From assembly GCF_036345915.1 (NCBI RefSeq), contig NZ_CP107785.1, positions 1,550,001-1,614,000 on the forward strand: a stretch of 64,000 nucleotides of DNA. The letters are read 5' to 3'. The stretch is from Nocardia sp. NBC_00565 (lineage in GTDB: Bacteria; Actinomycetota; Actinomycetes; Mycobacteriales; Mycobacteriaceae). Made by a program: the position numbers and the translations under genes. Below the pieces are notes generated by a model that was given only the letters and a program-made list of their open reading frames with translations, was not told the DNA's origin and did no database searches. Numbering within the stretch: position 1 is the stretch's first letter; each line of letters begins with the position of its first letter. Shown in pieces: positions 36,875-45,964 of the stretch.

Positions 36875-38070
36875 CCGCGAACGGGTTGCTCGGCGAGATC
36901 GCCGATATCGGCCGGGATGCACGGCACGGCGGGTATTCCCGCCATGCGTACGACTCCGCCGAGTCGACATTGCGGGAGTGGTTCATCGAGCAGGCCGGCC
37001 GACGCGGCCTGGACGTCGAGACCGATCGCAACGGGAACATCTGGGCCTGGTGGGGGCATCCCGGATCGGGGGCAGTCGTCACCGGCAGTCATCTGGATTC
37101 GGTGCCCGGCGGTGGCGCGTTCGACGGGCCGCTCGGTGTGACGAGTGCGTTGGCCGCCGTAGATCTATTGCACACCAAGGGATTTACTCCGGCGAAGCCG
37201 CTCGCGCTGCTGGTCTTCGCGGAGGAGGAAGGCGGCCGATTCGGTGTGCCGTGTCTGGGATCCCGACTGCTCACCGGAGCCATCGACGCCGACCGCGCGC
37301 GTGCACTGCGTGACGCCGCCGGGATCACCCTCGCCGAGGCCGCGGCCAAGGCAGGGCAGGATCCGGAGCGGTTCGGTGCTGATCCGGAAGCGTTGGCGCG
37401 CATCGGCTGCTTCGTCGAATTGCATGTCGAACAGGGCCGTGGACTGATCGATCTGGACAGCCCGGTCGCCACCGGCAGCAGTATCATCGCGCACGGGCGC
37501 TACCGGTTCTCCTTCGCAGGACAGGGCAATCACGCGGGGGCGACTCGGCTGATCGATCGGCAGGATCCGATGCTGCCCGCCGCCGCGGTGATCGCCGCCG
37601 CGCGCCGCATCGCCGCCGTGACCGACGACGCCCGCGCGACCGTGGGCAAGCTGATCCCGACTCCAGGCGGCACGAACGTGATCGCCTCGACGGTCGACCT
37701 GTGGTTGGACGCGCGCGTCGCCGGTAACGGGCGCACGGCCGCATTGGTCGAGGACATCGCGGGGGCGGCACGCGAGGCCGCCGCGGCGGAAGGCTGCACG
37801 GTCACCGTTACCGAGGAATCCTATTCGGACGACGTCGTTTTCGACGACGCCCTGCGCACCCGCATGGACGGCGTCCTCGGCGGCGTCCCGTCCCTGCCCA
37901 CCGGTGCGGGACACGATGCGGGCATCCTCGCCGCCCACGTGCCATCCGGGATGCTCTACGTGCGCAATCCGACCGGAATCAGCCACGCCCCCGAGGAGCT
38001 CGCCGAGCCCGCCGACGTGGACTTCGGCGCACAGAGCCTGGCCCAGGTGCTGGAGGATTTGGCGAGATGA
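36871..38070 (+). CDS. M20 family amidohydrolase (allantoate amidohydrolase/N-carbamoylase type) in the hut operon
   Basis: A 399-residue binuclear-metal amidohydrolase of the M20/hydantoinase-carbamoylase group. Metal and catalytic motifs: [20 protein letters not shown] (about 71-90), [11 protein letters not shown] (about 114), ELHVEQG (about 190) and SHAP-type C-terminal His (GISHAPEEL). Family members release ammonia or carbamate from N-acyl amino acids and ureides. Overlapping hutU and hutF by ATGA, it is tightly part of histidine breakdown. No hutG is present, and I infer that it removes the formyl group of N-formylglutamate; this role is not established for the family. Confidence 0.85.
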   Translation: MTANGLLGEIADIGRDARHGGYSRHAYDSAESTLREWFIEQAGRRGLDVETDRNGNIWAWWGHPGSGAVVTGSHLDSVPGGGAFDGPLGVTSALAAVDLLHTKGFTPAKPLALLVFAEEEGGRFGVPCLGSRLLTGAIDADRARALRDAAGITLAEAAAKAGQDPERFGADPEALARIGCFVELHVEQGRGLIDLDSPVATGSSIIAHGRYRFSFAGQGNHAGATRLIDRQDPMLPAAAVIAAARRIAAVTDDARATVGKLIPTPGGTNVIASTVDLWLDARVAGNGRTAALVEDIAGAAREAAAAEGCTVTVTEESYSDDVVFDDALRTRMDGVLGGVPSLPTGAGHDAGILAAHVPSGMLYVRNPTGISHAPEELAEPADVDFGAQSLAQVLEDLAR

Positions 38071-39371
38071 GCGCGTACTGGGCCGAATACGCCTGGCTGC
38101 CGGACGGATTGGCCGAACGGGTGACGATCGACGTCACCGGGTCGGTGATCCACGCGGTGACGAAGGGGACCGAGCCGAACGGAAAGGTGTTGCGCGGCTT
38201 GACCGTTCCCGGTTTCGCCAACGCGCACTCACACGCCTTCCACCGGGCACTGCGCGGACGCACCCAGCACGGTCGCGGCACCTTCTGGAGCTGGCGGGAA
38301 CGGATGTACGCCGTCGCCGACCGGCTGGATCCGGACTGCTACTACCGGCTCGCGCGCGGTGTCTACGCGGAGATGGTGCTCGCCGGATACACCAGTGTCG
38401 GCGAGTTCCACTACCTGCATCACGCGCCGGGTGGCGTGCCCTACACCGATCCGAACGCGATGAGCGCGGCCCTCGCGGCGGCCGCGCGGGATGCCGGAAT
38501 TCGGCTCACCCTGCTCGACACCTGTTACCTCGCAGGCGTATTCGGGCGGGAGCCGGATGAGCATCAGCGCCGGTTCAGGGATCGGGATGCGGCCGCTTGG
38601 GCCGAGCGCGCCGCCGCGTTCGAACCGGAGTCGGATCTGGTGCGGACGGGGGTGGCGGCGCATTCGGTGCGCGCGGTGCCGCCGCGGGCGCTGGCGGTGG
38701 TCGCCGACCAGGCCGTCGGTCGGCCGGTGCATGTCCATCTCTCCGAACAACCCGCGGAGAACCGGGATTGCGTTGCCGCGCACGGGTGTACGCCGACCGT
38801 GCTGTTGGCGGAGGCCGGGTTGCTCGGAGCCGATACCGTGGCCGTGCACGCCACCCATGTGAGCGCCGCGGATATCCGCCTGCTCGCCGGAGCGCGGGCG
38901 CGGGCGTGCTTCTGCCCGACCACCGAACGCGATCTCGGCGACGGTATCGGTCCGGCCCGTCAACTGCTCGATGCCGGAGTTCGCCTATGTCTCGGCAGCG
39001 ACAGCCACGCCGTTGTCGACGGCTTCGAGGAATGGCGTGCGCTCGAATTGAACGAGCGTCTCGCCTCGCACCGCCGCGGCTGTTTCGATCTGGCCCAGTT
39101 GTACAGTGCGGCAACCGATCACGCGTCGATCGGGTGGCCGGAGGTCGGTCGCATCGAGGCGGGGGCGGCGGCGGATCTGGTCACCGTCGACCTGGACTCG
39201 ATCCGGACCGCGGGCGTCGAACCCGTCGCCGCGCTGTTCGCCGCCACGGCAAGCGATATCCGAGAAGTGCTGGTGGCTGGGCGACAGGTGGTCTGCGAGC
39301 ATCGCCATACGCTGCTGGAACGGCCGCAAGCCGCACTGCAAGAAGAGATTCGGGCACTGTGTTCGCCATGA
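38067..39371 (+). CDS. hutF: formimidoylglutamate deiminase
   Basis: A 434-residue amidohydrolase-superfamily enzyme that deiminates N-formimidoyl-L-glutamate to N-formylglutamate. Metal-binding His54 and His56 are in NAHSHAFHRAL, with VHVHLSEQPAEN (about 220) and LGSDSHAVVDGFEEWRALE (about 312) completing the active site and matching HutF in particular. It overlaps the M20 gene by 4 bases; its stop lies in the first of two tandem 17-bp repeats. Its presence means that the five-step pathway is used. Confidence 0.92.
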   Translation: MSAYWAEYAWLPDGLAERVTIDVTGSVIHAVTKGTEPNGKVLRGLTVPGFANAHSHAFHRALRGRTQHGRGTFWSWRERMYAVADRLDPDCYYRLARGVYAEMVLAGYTSVGEFHYLHHAPGGVPYTDPNAMSAALAAAARDAGIRLTLLDTCYLAGVFGREPDEHQRRFRDRDAAAWAERAAAFEPESDLVRTGVAAHSVRAVPPRALAVVADQAVGRPVHVHLSEQPAENRDCVAAHGCTPTVLLAEAGLLGADTVAVHATHVSAADIRLLAGARARACFCPTTERDLGDGIGPARQLLDAGVRLCLGSDSHAVVDGFEEWRALELNERLASHRRGCFDLAQLYSAATDHASIGWPEVGRIEAGAAADLVTVDLDSIRTAGVEPVAALFAATASDIREVLVAGRQVVCEHRHTLLERPQAALQEEIRALCSP

Positions 39372-39394
39372 GCACGGGTTCGCCATGAGCACGG
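39361..39394 (+). repeat. tandem duplication of a 17-bp unit at the end of hutF
   Basis: The unit GTTCGCCATGAGCACGG occurs twice without spacer (39361-39377, 39378-39394). The hutF stop codon is inside the first copy, so the duplication only lengthens the hutF-hutI gap and does not alter either protein. Confidence 0.8.
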
Positions 39395-39431
39395 GCCGTC
39401 AGGTCGAGAATCAATCCGCGAGAGGAGATCC

Positions 39432-40607
39432 GTGTCGACCCTGATCACCGGTATCGGTGAACTCACCACCAACGCACCGGACGGCCCACTGCACAACGCC
39501 GCCGTCGTACTCGAGGGTGAGCACTTCGCCTGGATCGGCCCGGCAACCGCGGCTCCCGCCGCCGATCACCGAATCGACATCGGCGGCCGCGCGGCGCTTC
39601 CCGGCTGGGTGGACAGCCACACCCATCTGGTCTTCGCCGGTGACCGCACCGCCGAATTCGAGGCCAGGATGGTGGGGCAGCCGTACCACGCCGGGGGCAT
39701 CGCGACCACCGTCGCCGCCACTAGAAACGCCTCGGACGACCAGCTTTCGGCCAACCTGCGCCGCCATGTGCTCGAGGCCTACCGGCAGGGCACGACCTGT
39801 CTGGAGACCAAAACCGGATACGGCCTCAGCGTGCCCGATGAGCAGCGCTCGGCCCGCATCGCCGCCACACTCGCCGACGAGGTGACCTACCTCGGCGCAC
39901 ATCTGGTACCGCCCGACACCGACGCGGAATCCTACGTCGAACTGGTCTGCGGCGATATGCTCGACGCGGTGGCGCCACACGTGCGCTGGGCCGATGTCTT
40001 CTGCGAGACCGGCGCTTTCGACGCGAACCAGTCCGATCGCGTCCTGCGCGCCGCCGCCGCACACGGCCTCGGACTGCGCGTGCACGGCAACCAGCTCGGC
40101 ACCGGCCCCGGCGTGCAGCTGGCGGTCCGCCACGGCGCGGCCAGCGTCGACCACTGCACCTATCTCACCGACGCCGATATCGAGGCTCTCGCCGCCTCGG
40201 ACACCGTCGCCACCGTCCTACCCGCCTGTGACCTGTCCACCCGCCACCCCTTGGCCCCGGCCCGCGCACTGCTCGACGCGGGTGCGACCGTCGCCCTCGC
40301 CACCAACGCCAATCCGGGCAGCTCCTACACCACCTCCATGGCCTACTGCGTCGCCACCGCAGTACTCCAAATGGGCCTCTCGGTAGCCGAGGCGGTACAG
40401 GCGGCCACCGCGGCGGGTGCGCAGGCCCTGCGCCGCGATGATGTCGGCATCATCCGAGTGGGCGCACGCGCCGATCTCCAGGTACTCGACGCCCCGTCGG
40501 TCACTCACCTCGCCTACCGTCCGGGCGTGCCGCTGACACTGGCGGTTTGGCGGCTGGGACAGCGCATCCCCGCCGCGCCGGCCGAATGGCCGGACAGCAC
40601 AGCGTGA
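39432..40607 (+). CDS. hutI: imidazolonepropionase
   Basis: A 391-residue metal-dependent amidohydrolase that opens imidazolone propionate to formimidoylglutamate. His63 and His65 in PGWVDSHTHLVFAGDR bind metal; TTCLETKTGYGLS, LRVHGNQLG and ALATNANPGSSYT are HutI segments. GTG start with AGAGGAGA upstream. It is the last gene of the hut operon; the convergent TetR gene follows. Confidence 0.95.
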   Translation: MSTLITGIGELTTNAPDGPLHNAAVVLEGEHFAWIGPATAAPAADHRIDIGGRAALPGWVDSHTHLVFAGDRTAEFEARMVGQPYHAGGIATTVAATRNASDDQLSANLRRHVLEAYRQGTTCLETKTGYGLSVPDEQRSARIAATLADEVTYLGAHLVPPDTDAESYVELVCGDMLDAVAPHVRWADVFCETGAFDANQSDRVLRAAAAHGLGLRVHGNQLGTGPGVQLAVRHGAASVDHCTYLTDADIEALAASDTVATVLPACDLSTRHPLAPARALLDAGATVALATNANPGSSYTTSMAYCVATAVLQMGLSVAEAVQAATAAGAQALRRDDVGIIRVGARADLQVLDAPSVTHLAYRPGVPLTLAVWRLGQRIPAAPAEWPDSTA

Positions 40608-40703
40608 TTCGTCTCAGCCCAGCACCACCGCGGGATTGCCATCCGTCCAGGTACTGTGCAGCGTCCGAAATCTTTGCAAGCCGAACGGGGTGGGCCTCAG
40701 GAC

Positions 40704-41360
40704 TCAGCGCGGCTCGTCGAGGGCGCGCAGGGCGGCATCGACGAGAGTGCTCGCGGTGCGGGCGCATACCTCGACGGCCGTATCGGGCTCGAGGCCGCGT
40801 ACGTCGATCAGCACGATGAAGGCTCCCCAGCCGACGGCGAGGGCGACGCTCGAGACGAGATCGTCGAAGTGCTGTCGGGAGATTCGGCCGCGCAGCGGGT
40901 CGAGGGCCCATTCGATCCAGCGCACCCGGAGGTAGTCGCGGCGGGGTGCGTCCTCGGCGGTCGGCGCGGGGTCGACGGTCAGCCGGACCAGCCGTCGGCC
41001 CATCGGTAGTAGGTCGGTGATCTGCGCGCCCATCGCGCGCACCAACTCGGCGATGCGTACCCGCGGATCATCGGAATGGATATGGGCGAGCGCCGCATCG
41101 GTATTCGCGCTCAGCAGGCCGATGGTGGCATCGAGCATCAGTTGATCGAGGGTGGGGAAGTGCAGGTAGACCGTGCGCCGAGAGACGTCGGCCGCCGCGG
41201 CGATGTCGTTGACCGATGGTTCGATGCCGCGCTCGAGCAGGGTCATGGAGGCCTCGACGATGGCCTTGCGGGTGCGTCGGCGTTGGGCAACGCGGCCCGA
41301 CGTCAGTTGGCCGGTCTCGTCGTTGGCGGTATCGCTGACCTGGGCTCGGTGCTCGGTCAT
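40704..41360 (-). CDS. TetR family transcriptional regulator
   Basis: A 218-residue TetR protein with helix-turn-helix SVNDIAAAADVSRRTVYLHF (about 49-68) and an unrelated C-terminal ligand domain. It is divergent from the hemerythrin-domain gene, with palindromic TGCAC/GTGCA elements between them, so it probably represses itself and that gene. Confidence 0.88.
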   Translation of the reverse strand: MTEHRAQVSDTANDETGQLTSGRVAQRRRTRKAIVEASMTLLERGIEPSVNDIAAAADVSRRTVYLHFPTLDQLMLDATIGLLSANTDAALAHIHSDDPRVRIAELVRAMGAQITDLLPMGRRLVRLTVDPAPTAEDAPRRDYLRVRWIEWALDPLRGRISRQHFDDLVSSVALAVGWGAFIVLIDVRGLEPDTAVEVCARTASTLVDAALRALDEPR

Positions 41361-41386
41361 TCGCTGCTGGTCCTCCGATTGTCATC

Positions 41387-41444
41387 TTGACAGGACGTGC
41401 TCGGCCAAAACTATACTAGGTTGCACTTATTGCACAGGAGTGCA
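41387..41444 (+). promoter_or_regulatory. promoter and candidate TetR operator ahead of the hemerythrin gene
   Basis: TTGACA (41387-41392) and TATACT (41412-41417) form a -35/-10 pair with a 19-bp spacer. Just downstream TTGCAC (41421-41426) is followed by the palindrome TGCAC-AGGA-GTGCA (41431-41444), well placed for a repressor to block transcription. The regulator would be the divergent TetR protein. Confidence 0.55.
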
Positions 41445-41536
41445 TTTAGTACAGGGAGGAACTAAATGACCAACGGGGATCGGGGATTTGCGCTGCCATG
41501 GGTCGGCACTCGGGCACCGGCGCGGGAGCGAGTGTT

Positions 41537-42226
41537 ATGAGCCGCCGGGCCACGGAAATACCGGGCTGCGACACCCACGACATGGTGCTCGTGCACCGGG
41601 CGTTCACCCGCGAAATCCGTTTGCTGGCAGACATTGTCGAGGTCACCTCGCCCACCGATGCCGAGCAGGTGGTGCGGGTGAGCGCGCATGGGCGCGAGAT
41701 ACTCACCGCGCTGCACCACCATCACCTCGGCGAGGACGAGTTGATCTGGCCGAGATTGCGTTCGGCGGAACTGGATTCGGCGCTGATAGATCGCATGCAG
41801 ACCCAGCACGAAGAGATCGACGCCGTCATGCGGCGGGTCGACGCCGAACTGTCCGAGTGGGAACACCAGGGCGGTGCGGAGACGACGGATCTGCTGGTAG
41901 AGGGGCTGCTCCGGCTATCTGAGCTGCTGACCGAACATCTTCGCCTGGAGGAGGATTCGGTGCTGCCCATGGTGGCGCGGACGCTGACGCCGTCGCAATG
42001 GGACGAACTCGGCAAGCGCGGTATCGCGGCGATGCCGAAGGGGCGGGCCCTGGTGTTTCTGGGCTACATCGCCGAGGATGCCGACGCCGGGGACTGGTCG
42101 GCGTTCCAGAGTCACCTCCCGCTGCCGGTGCGCGTGCTGTACCGGCTGCTCGGGCGTCGCGGATATGCGCGTGAGGTCGCGCTGCTGCGGCGCGACCTCA
42201 CCATGTCGCGGAAGGTCGCCAAGTGA
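41537..42226 (+). CDS. hemerythrin HHE domain protein
   Basis: A 229-residue cytoplasmic protein with a hemerythrin-like four-helix bundle at about residues 15-155. Likely iron ligands are in DMVLVHRAFTREI, LHHHHLGEDELIWP, QHEEIDAVM and LTEHLRLEEDSVLP, the H-HxxxE-HxxxE layout of the family, which binds a diiron centre and senses or stores oxygen, nitric oxide or iron. The C-terminal 75 residues are extra. I start at the ATG 41537 with GGGAG 8 nt upstream. Confidence 0.85.
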   Translation: MSRRATEIPGCDTHDMVLVHRAFTREIRLLADIVEVTSPTDAEQVVRVSAHGREILTALHHHHLGEDELIWPRLRSAELDSALIDRMQTQHEEIDAVMRRVDAELSEWEHQGGAETTDLLVEGLLRLSELLTEHLRLEEDSVLPMVARTLTPSQWDELGKRGIAAMPKGRALVFLGYIAEDADAGDWSAFQSHLPLPVRVLYRLLGRRGYAREVALLRRDLTMSRKVAK

Positions 42227-42247
42227 AATCCGCTCGCGCGCGGTAAC

Positions 42248-43336
42248 TCAGCGCGCGGGGAACCGGATGATCCGATCATCACCGGCGCGGACGTCACCGC
42301 GGCCGTCGGTGTTGGAGGTGGTGAGCCACAGTGCGCCGTCTCGCGCGACCGCGACCGTGCGCAGACGGCCGAGATCGGGTAGTTGGGACCGCGGCGTCCC
42401 CAGCACACCGTCGCGCAGCGGAACCGTCCACAGTCGTTCGCCACGCAACGCCGCGACATAGAGGGTGTCGCCGGAGATGGCGATACCCGACGGCGACGCC
42501 TCCGACGGCCGCCAAATGACTTGGGGATCAGTGAATCCCCGGTCGGTGCCGCCCATACCCTCGACGAGCGGCCAGCCGTAATTGCGGCCCGGCTCGATCA
42601 GATTGATCTCGTCGAAGGTGTTCTGGCCGAACTCCGCGGCGAACAGTCGCCCCGCGCGGTCCCAGGCGAGACCCTGCACATTGCGGTGGCCCATGCTGTA
42701 CACGGGCGAGCCCGGGGTGGGGTTGCCCGCAGCCGCGGCGCCATCGGGTGTCAGGCGCAGGATCTTGCCATTGAGGCTCGCCGGATCCTGAGATCTGTTG
42801 CCCTGCGCCGCATCACCGGTCCCGGCATACAGCATCCCGTCCGGGCCGAAGGCGATCCGGCCACCATTGTGATTGCCGGCCTTCGCGATTCCGTCGAGGA
42901 TGACCTCCGGCGGACCATCGAGCCGGAACCGCACGATCCGATTATCTTCCGCCGCAGTGAAATACGCGTACACATACCGCGATTCGGCAAAGTCCGGTGC
43001 TACGGCCAGCCCGAGCAGACCACCCTCACCCCGCGCGACGACACCCGGAACCTCGTACACCCGCTCGGGCGCGCGACCGGGCAGCACCCGCAGAATCCGC
43101 CCGGTATCCCGCTCCGCGACCAGCGCGCCACCATCCGGCAGGAAGGCCAACCCCCACGGCACCTCGACATCGCGAACGATCTCCTGCCCCGCCGCCAGAT
43201 CGGGCACCCCCGACAGCGTACTCGGCGCGGTACTGGTGACGACCGCGGTCGCCCGCTCCGACTCCGAGCCGGAACCGCCACAACCCGAGACCGCGCCGAT
43301 GACGAGCAAGGCGGCGACTGCGGTCCGAAGCCGCAC
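42248..43336 (-). CDS. PQQ-type sugar dehydrogenase lipoprotein (glucose/sorbosone dehydrogenase fold)
   Basis: A six-bladed beta-propeller dehydrogenase of the soluble glucose dehydrogenase/sorbosone dehydrogenase family, exported and lipid-anchored (signal RLRTAVAALLVIGAVSGC). Key segments are VPWGLAFLPDG, LLGLAVAPDF, NHNGGRIAFGPDG with the catalytic His, and YGWPLVEG. Members oxidise aldoses using PQQ. I choose the GTG at 43336 because it gives a standard lipoprotein signal; an ATG at 43399 adds 21 residues in front. Whether the organism makes PQQ is not visible here. Confidence 0.82.
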   Translation of the reverse strand: MRLRTAVAALLVIGAVSGCGGSGSESERATAVVTSTAPSTLSGVPDLAAGQEIVRDVEVPWGLAFLPDGGALVAERDTGRILRVLPGRAPERVYEVPGVVARGEGGLLGLAVAPDFAESRYVYAYFTAAEDNRIVRFRLDGPPEVILDGIAKAGNHNGGRIAFGPDGMLYAGTGDAAQGNRSQDPASLNGKILRLTPDGAAAAGNPTPGSPVYSMGHRNVQGLAWDRAGRLFAAEFGQNTFDEINLIEPGRNYGWPLVEGMGGTDRGFTDPQVIWRPSEASPSGIAISGDTLYVAALRGERLWTVPLRDGVLGTPRSQLPDLGRLRTVAVARDGALWLTTSNTDGRGDVRAGDDRIIRFPAR

Positions 43337-43439
43337 AGCCGAACGTTCCCCTGATCTCGCGGCGGTTCCGCCGCTGACGTTGCTGTACAGGCGCATCATC
43401 CATTGACGCCCGCCCAGGGACTACTGTCAAGATCGGTGT

Positions 43440-43577
43440 GCGGCTCGTCGCGGGAGGGACGCCGGGATCCTGGACGGCAAGCCCGTGACCTCGCACTGGC
43501 GAGCGCCATCGCGAAGCTGTCGTTGGCGGGCGCTATCGACCGAGCTCGCGCGCGTCGACGGGCTCGGTAAGCGCTAG
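43440..43577 (+). pseudogene. possible relic of a DJ-1/PfpI-type gene
   Basis: One plus-strand frame contains ILDGKPVTSHWRAPSR, similar to the LLDG---T-HW segment of DJ-1/PfpI domain proteins and GlxA-like regulators. Nothing recognisable lies on either side and the frame soon ends at 43577. Weak evidence; chance is possible. Confidence 0.25.
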
Positions 43578-43942
43578 TTGCTGCCCGCCAGCAGGACCGC
43601 CACCAGGGCCAGCGCGCCGGGGAGGGCCTGCACGAACAGGATGCGGCGGTTGGCCGTCACGGCGCCGTAGATTCCGGCGACGACCACGCACGCGGTGAAG
43701 AAGATCATCGCGGCGAAGCCGATGGGGTCCGAGGCGATCACGCCCCAGATCAGACCGGCCGCGAGGAAACCGTTGTAGAGGCCCTGGTTGGCGGCTAAAA
43801 CCTTGGTCTGCTCGGCGAACTCCACGGTGCTGCCGAAGGCCGCGCGCACCCGCGGCGTGGTCCACAGGAACATCTCCATCACCAGGATGTAGACGTGTAG
43901 TAACGCCACCAGTCCGACGAGCACCTCGGCTACTACGCGCAT
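43574..43942 (-). CDS. DUF1304 family membrane protein
   Basis: A 122-residue protein with four hydrophobic segments, opening VAEVLVGLVALLHVYILVME and containing FLWTTPRVRAAFG and LAANQGLYNGFLAAGL, the hallmarks of DUF1304 proteins. Function is unknown. Start at 43942 with AAAGGGAT upstream. Confidence 0.85.
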   Translation of the reverse strand: MRVVAEVLVGLVALLHVYILVMEMFLWTTPRVRAAFGSTVEFAEQTKVLAANQGLYNGFLAAGLIWGVIASDPIGFAAMIFFTACVVVAGIYGAVTANRRILFVQALPGALALVAVLLAGSN

Positions 43943-44053
43943 GAGTTGATCCCTTTCATACCGATACGGCCGTTGACGCGGCCGGTTGTGCACAGGATGG
44001 TCGATCGGCGAACGGTGCGCCCGAAGGCGCGCCCGGAGATTCCCGCGACGGTA

Positions 44054-45799
44054 CTAACTCTTGTGCAGGGTGCCGGTGATATTTCCGAGCACGCCACTGA
44101 ATCCGCCGGTGAAGCTGTAGGCCACCGATCCGTCCGGTTGCAGTTTGACCGTGGAGGTCGACCCTTCGTCCATACAGCCCGAAGCGCCACCGGAAAGCCT
44201 TGCCACGAAGGTGATCTCGGTGTCGGAGACATTGGTCAGGCGTTCGGCGCGTTCACAGCGGCTGTGCGAGGCCTGGCCGGTGTTCGCCGAGGTCGCGATC
44301 TCTGCGCCGATCTTTCCGTCGAGAATGGTCAACTCGATATCGAAGGTGGCGAGGGCGTCCCTGGCGGTTCCGGTCCAGGTGCCGACGAACGCCTGCGGCA
44401 CCTCCGTGCCCGAGGCGGCTTCCGATGTCGGGGCGCTGGTAGTCGACGTGGATGTGTCCGTTTCATCGGTGGCCGGGGTGGCTGCCGTCGAACTCTCCGC
44501 AGTCGACGCGGAATCCGAGGACTTGCCGTTGAGCTGCGTACCGATGACGAACGCAACCACCGCGACGACAACACAAGCCAACACCGCGGCGATGATCAAC
44601 GCGGTGCGGCGGGAGCCCTTCGGCGGCGGTGCCTGCTGCCCGTAGTAGTCGACCGAAGGCTGAGCCGGGTATGCGAGGCGTGGCTCCGACCGGTCATGCG
44701 CCGGTGGGTACGGCGCGTACACACCCGACGGGTTGGCTCGCGACATAGGGTTGCCGGATTGCCAAGCCACCGTATCGGGCGATCCGTGCTGGCCCGGCGT
44801 CTGCCCCGCCCGTGGGTATGGTCCCGAATTCGGTTGCGGCACAGGCTGAGACACGGTTGGCGCGTACCGCGACGGATCCCGCGCGGGTTGCCCGAACCCG
44901 ACCTGCGGCATCTCGACGGACTCCAGATCGAGTAACGCCACTGCCCGCCTGCTGACCTCCTCCAGCACCGGCGCGGGCAGCCACCCGCCACGTTCCGGAA
45001 CACCGAGTTCGGCCAACTGTTCGAGCACCTGCTGCGGCGTCGGCCGCGCCGCGACATCCTTGTTCAGGCACGCCGCGATCAACGGACGCAACCGCTCCGG
45101 CACCGCGTTCAGTCGAGGTTCTTCGTAGACCACCCGATACAGCATCTGCACCGTCTCGCCGGAGCCGAACGGCCCCTGCCCGGTCGCCGCGTAGACGAGC
45201 ACGCCGCCGAGTGCGAACACATCGCCCTCGGGCCCCATCGCCGGGCCGACGACCTGTTCGGGACACATGAATCCCGGTGAGCCGATGACATTTCCGGTGG
45301 TCGTCAGCGCGCTGTCCTCGGCGGCCCTGGCGATACCGAAGTCGATCACCTTGGGCCCGTCCACCGCGAGCAGCACATTCGACGGTTTGAGATCGCGGTG
45401 CACGATCCCCGCGCCGTGTACGGCGATCAACGCCTCGGCCAGCCCGTGCGCGAGTACCAGCAGCGTGTTCTCGCTGAAGGTGCTGAATTGCTCGACCGCG
45501 TCCGTCAGCGAGAATCCGGCCACATATCCGGTCGCCAGCCACGGCGGCGTCGAATCCACATCGGCGTCGAGCACCTGCGCGGTGAACTTTCCGCCGACCC
45601 GGCGCGCCGCGGCGACCTCGCGCCGGAACCGCTCCCGGAACTCGCCGCCGATCAGATCCGGCCGGATCACCTTCACCGCGACGGTGCGCCCGCCCGCACT
45701 GCGCCCGAGGTACACCCGGCCCATGCCGCCCGCGCCGAGCAGGCCGAGTAGCCGGTAGTCCCCGATCCGTGCGGGATCGTCTGGGTCGAGCGGTCGCAT
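44054..45799 (-). CDS. membrane-anchored serine/threonine protein kinase
   Basis: A 581-residue Hanks-type kinase. Kinase domain at about 12-270: GAGGMGRVYLG loop, Lys43 in VAVKVI, Asp136 in HRDLKPSN and Asp153 in DFGIAR. A Pro-rich juxtamembrane linker (300-395) leads to one membrane segment (about 400-420), then a Ser/Thr-rich stalk and an extracellular beta domain of about 100 residues (VGTWTGTARD onward) with two Cys (SRCERAE, SGCMDEG) that may form a disulfide. The sensed signal is unknown. I use the ATG at 45799; 13 further residues are possible (45838). Confidence 0.93.
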   Translation of the reverse strand: MRPLDPDDPARIGDYRLLGLLGAGGMGRVYLGRSAGGRTVAVKVIRPDLIGGEFRERFRREVAAARRVGGKFTAQVLDADVDSTPPWLATGYVAGFSLTDAVEQFSTFSENTLLVLAHGLAEALIAVHGAGIVHRDLKPSNVLLAVDGPKVIDFGIARAAEDSALTTTGNVIGSPGFMCPEQVVGPAMGPEGDVFALGGVLVYAATGQGPFGSGETVQMLYRVVYEEPRLNAVPERLRPLIAACLNKDVAARPTPQQVLEQLAELGVPERGGWLPAPVLEEVSRRAVALLDLESVEMPQVGFGQPARDPSRYAPTVSQPVPQPNSGPYPRAGQTPGQHGSPDTVAWQSGNPMSRANPSGVYAPYPPAHDRSEPRLAYPAQPSVDYYGQQAPPPKGSRRTALIIAAVLACVVVAVVAFVIGTQLNGKSSDSASTAESSTAATPATDETDTSTSTTSAPTSEAASGTEVPQAFVGTWTGTARDALATFDIELTILDGKIGAEIATSANTGQASHSRCERAERLTNVSDTEITFVARLSGGASGCMDEGSTSTVKLQPDGSVAYSFTGGFSGVLGNITGTLHKS

Positions 45800-45927
45800 C
45801 GCGAACAGGGGTCCTCTCACATGACGGCGAACAGGCAAAGGCTACCCATGGCCGTGCCCGATGTCCGCATGCACCGAGCCTCGACCATGTGATCGGACCG
45901 CGGTAGCCCCCACGTTTCGCGGCATAC

Positions 45928-45957
45928 CGCTAGCGACTGCTTGCAGGTCGCTCGAAA
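45928..45957. repeat. 30-bp palindromic repeat, copy 2
   Basis: Inverted copy of the element at 22416-22445 (29 of 30 bases identical). Here it lies 7 bp beyond the stop of the bile-acid-symporter-family gene and about 130 bp upstream of the kinase gene. It begins CGCTAGCGACTGC and ends GGTCGCTCGAAA. Confidence 0.7.
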
Positions 45958-45964
45958 GGGTCGG

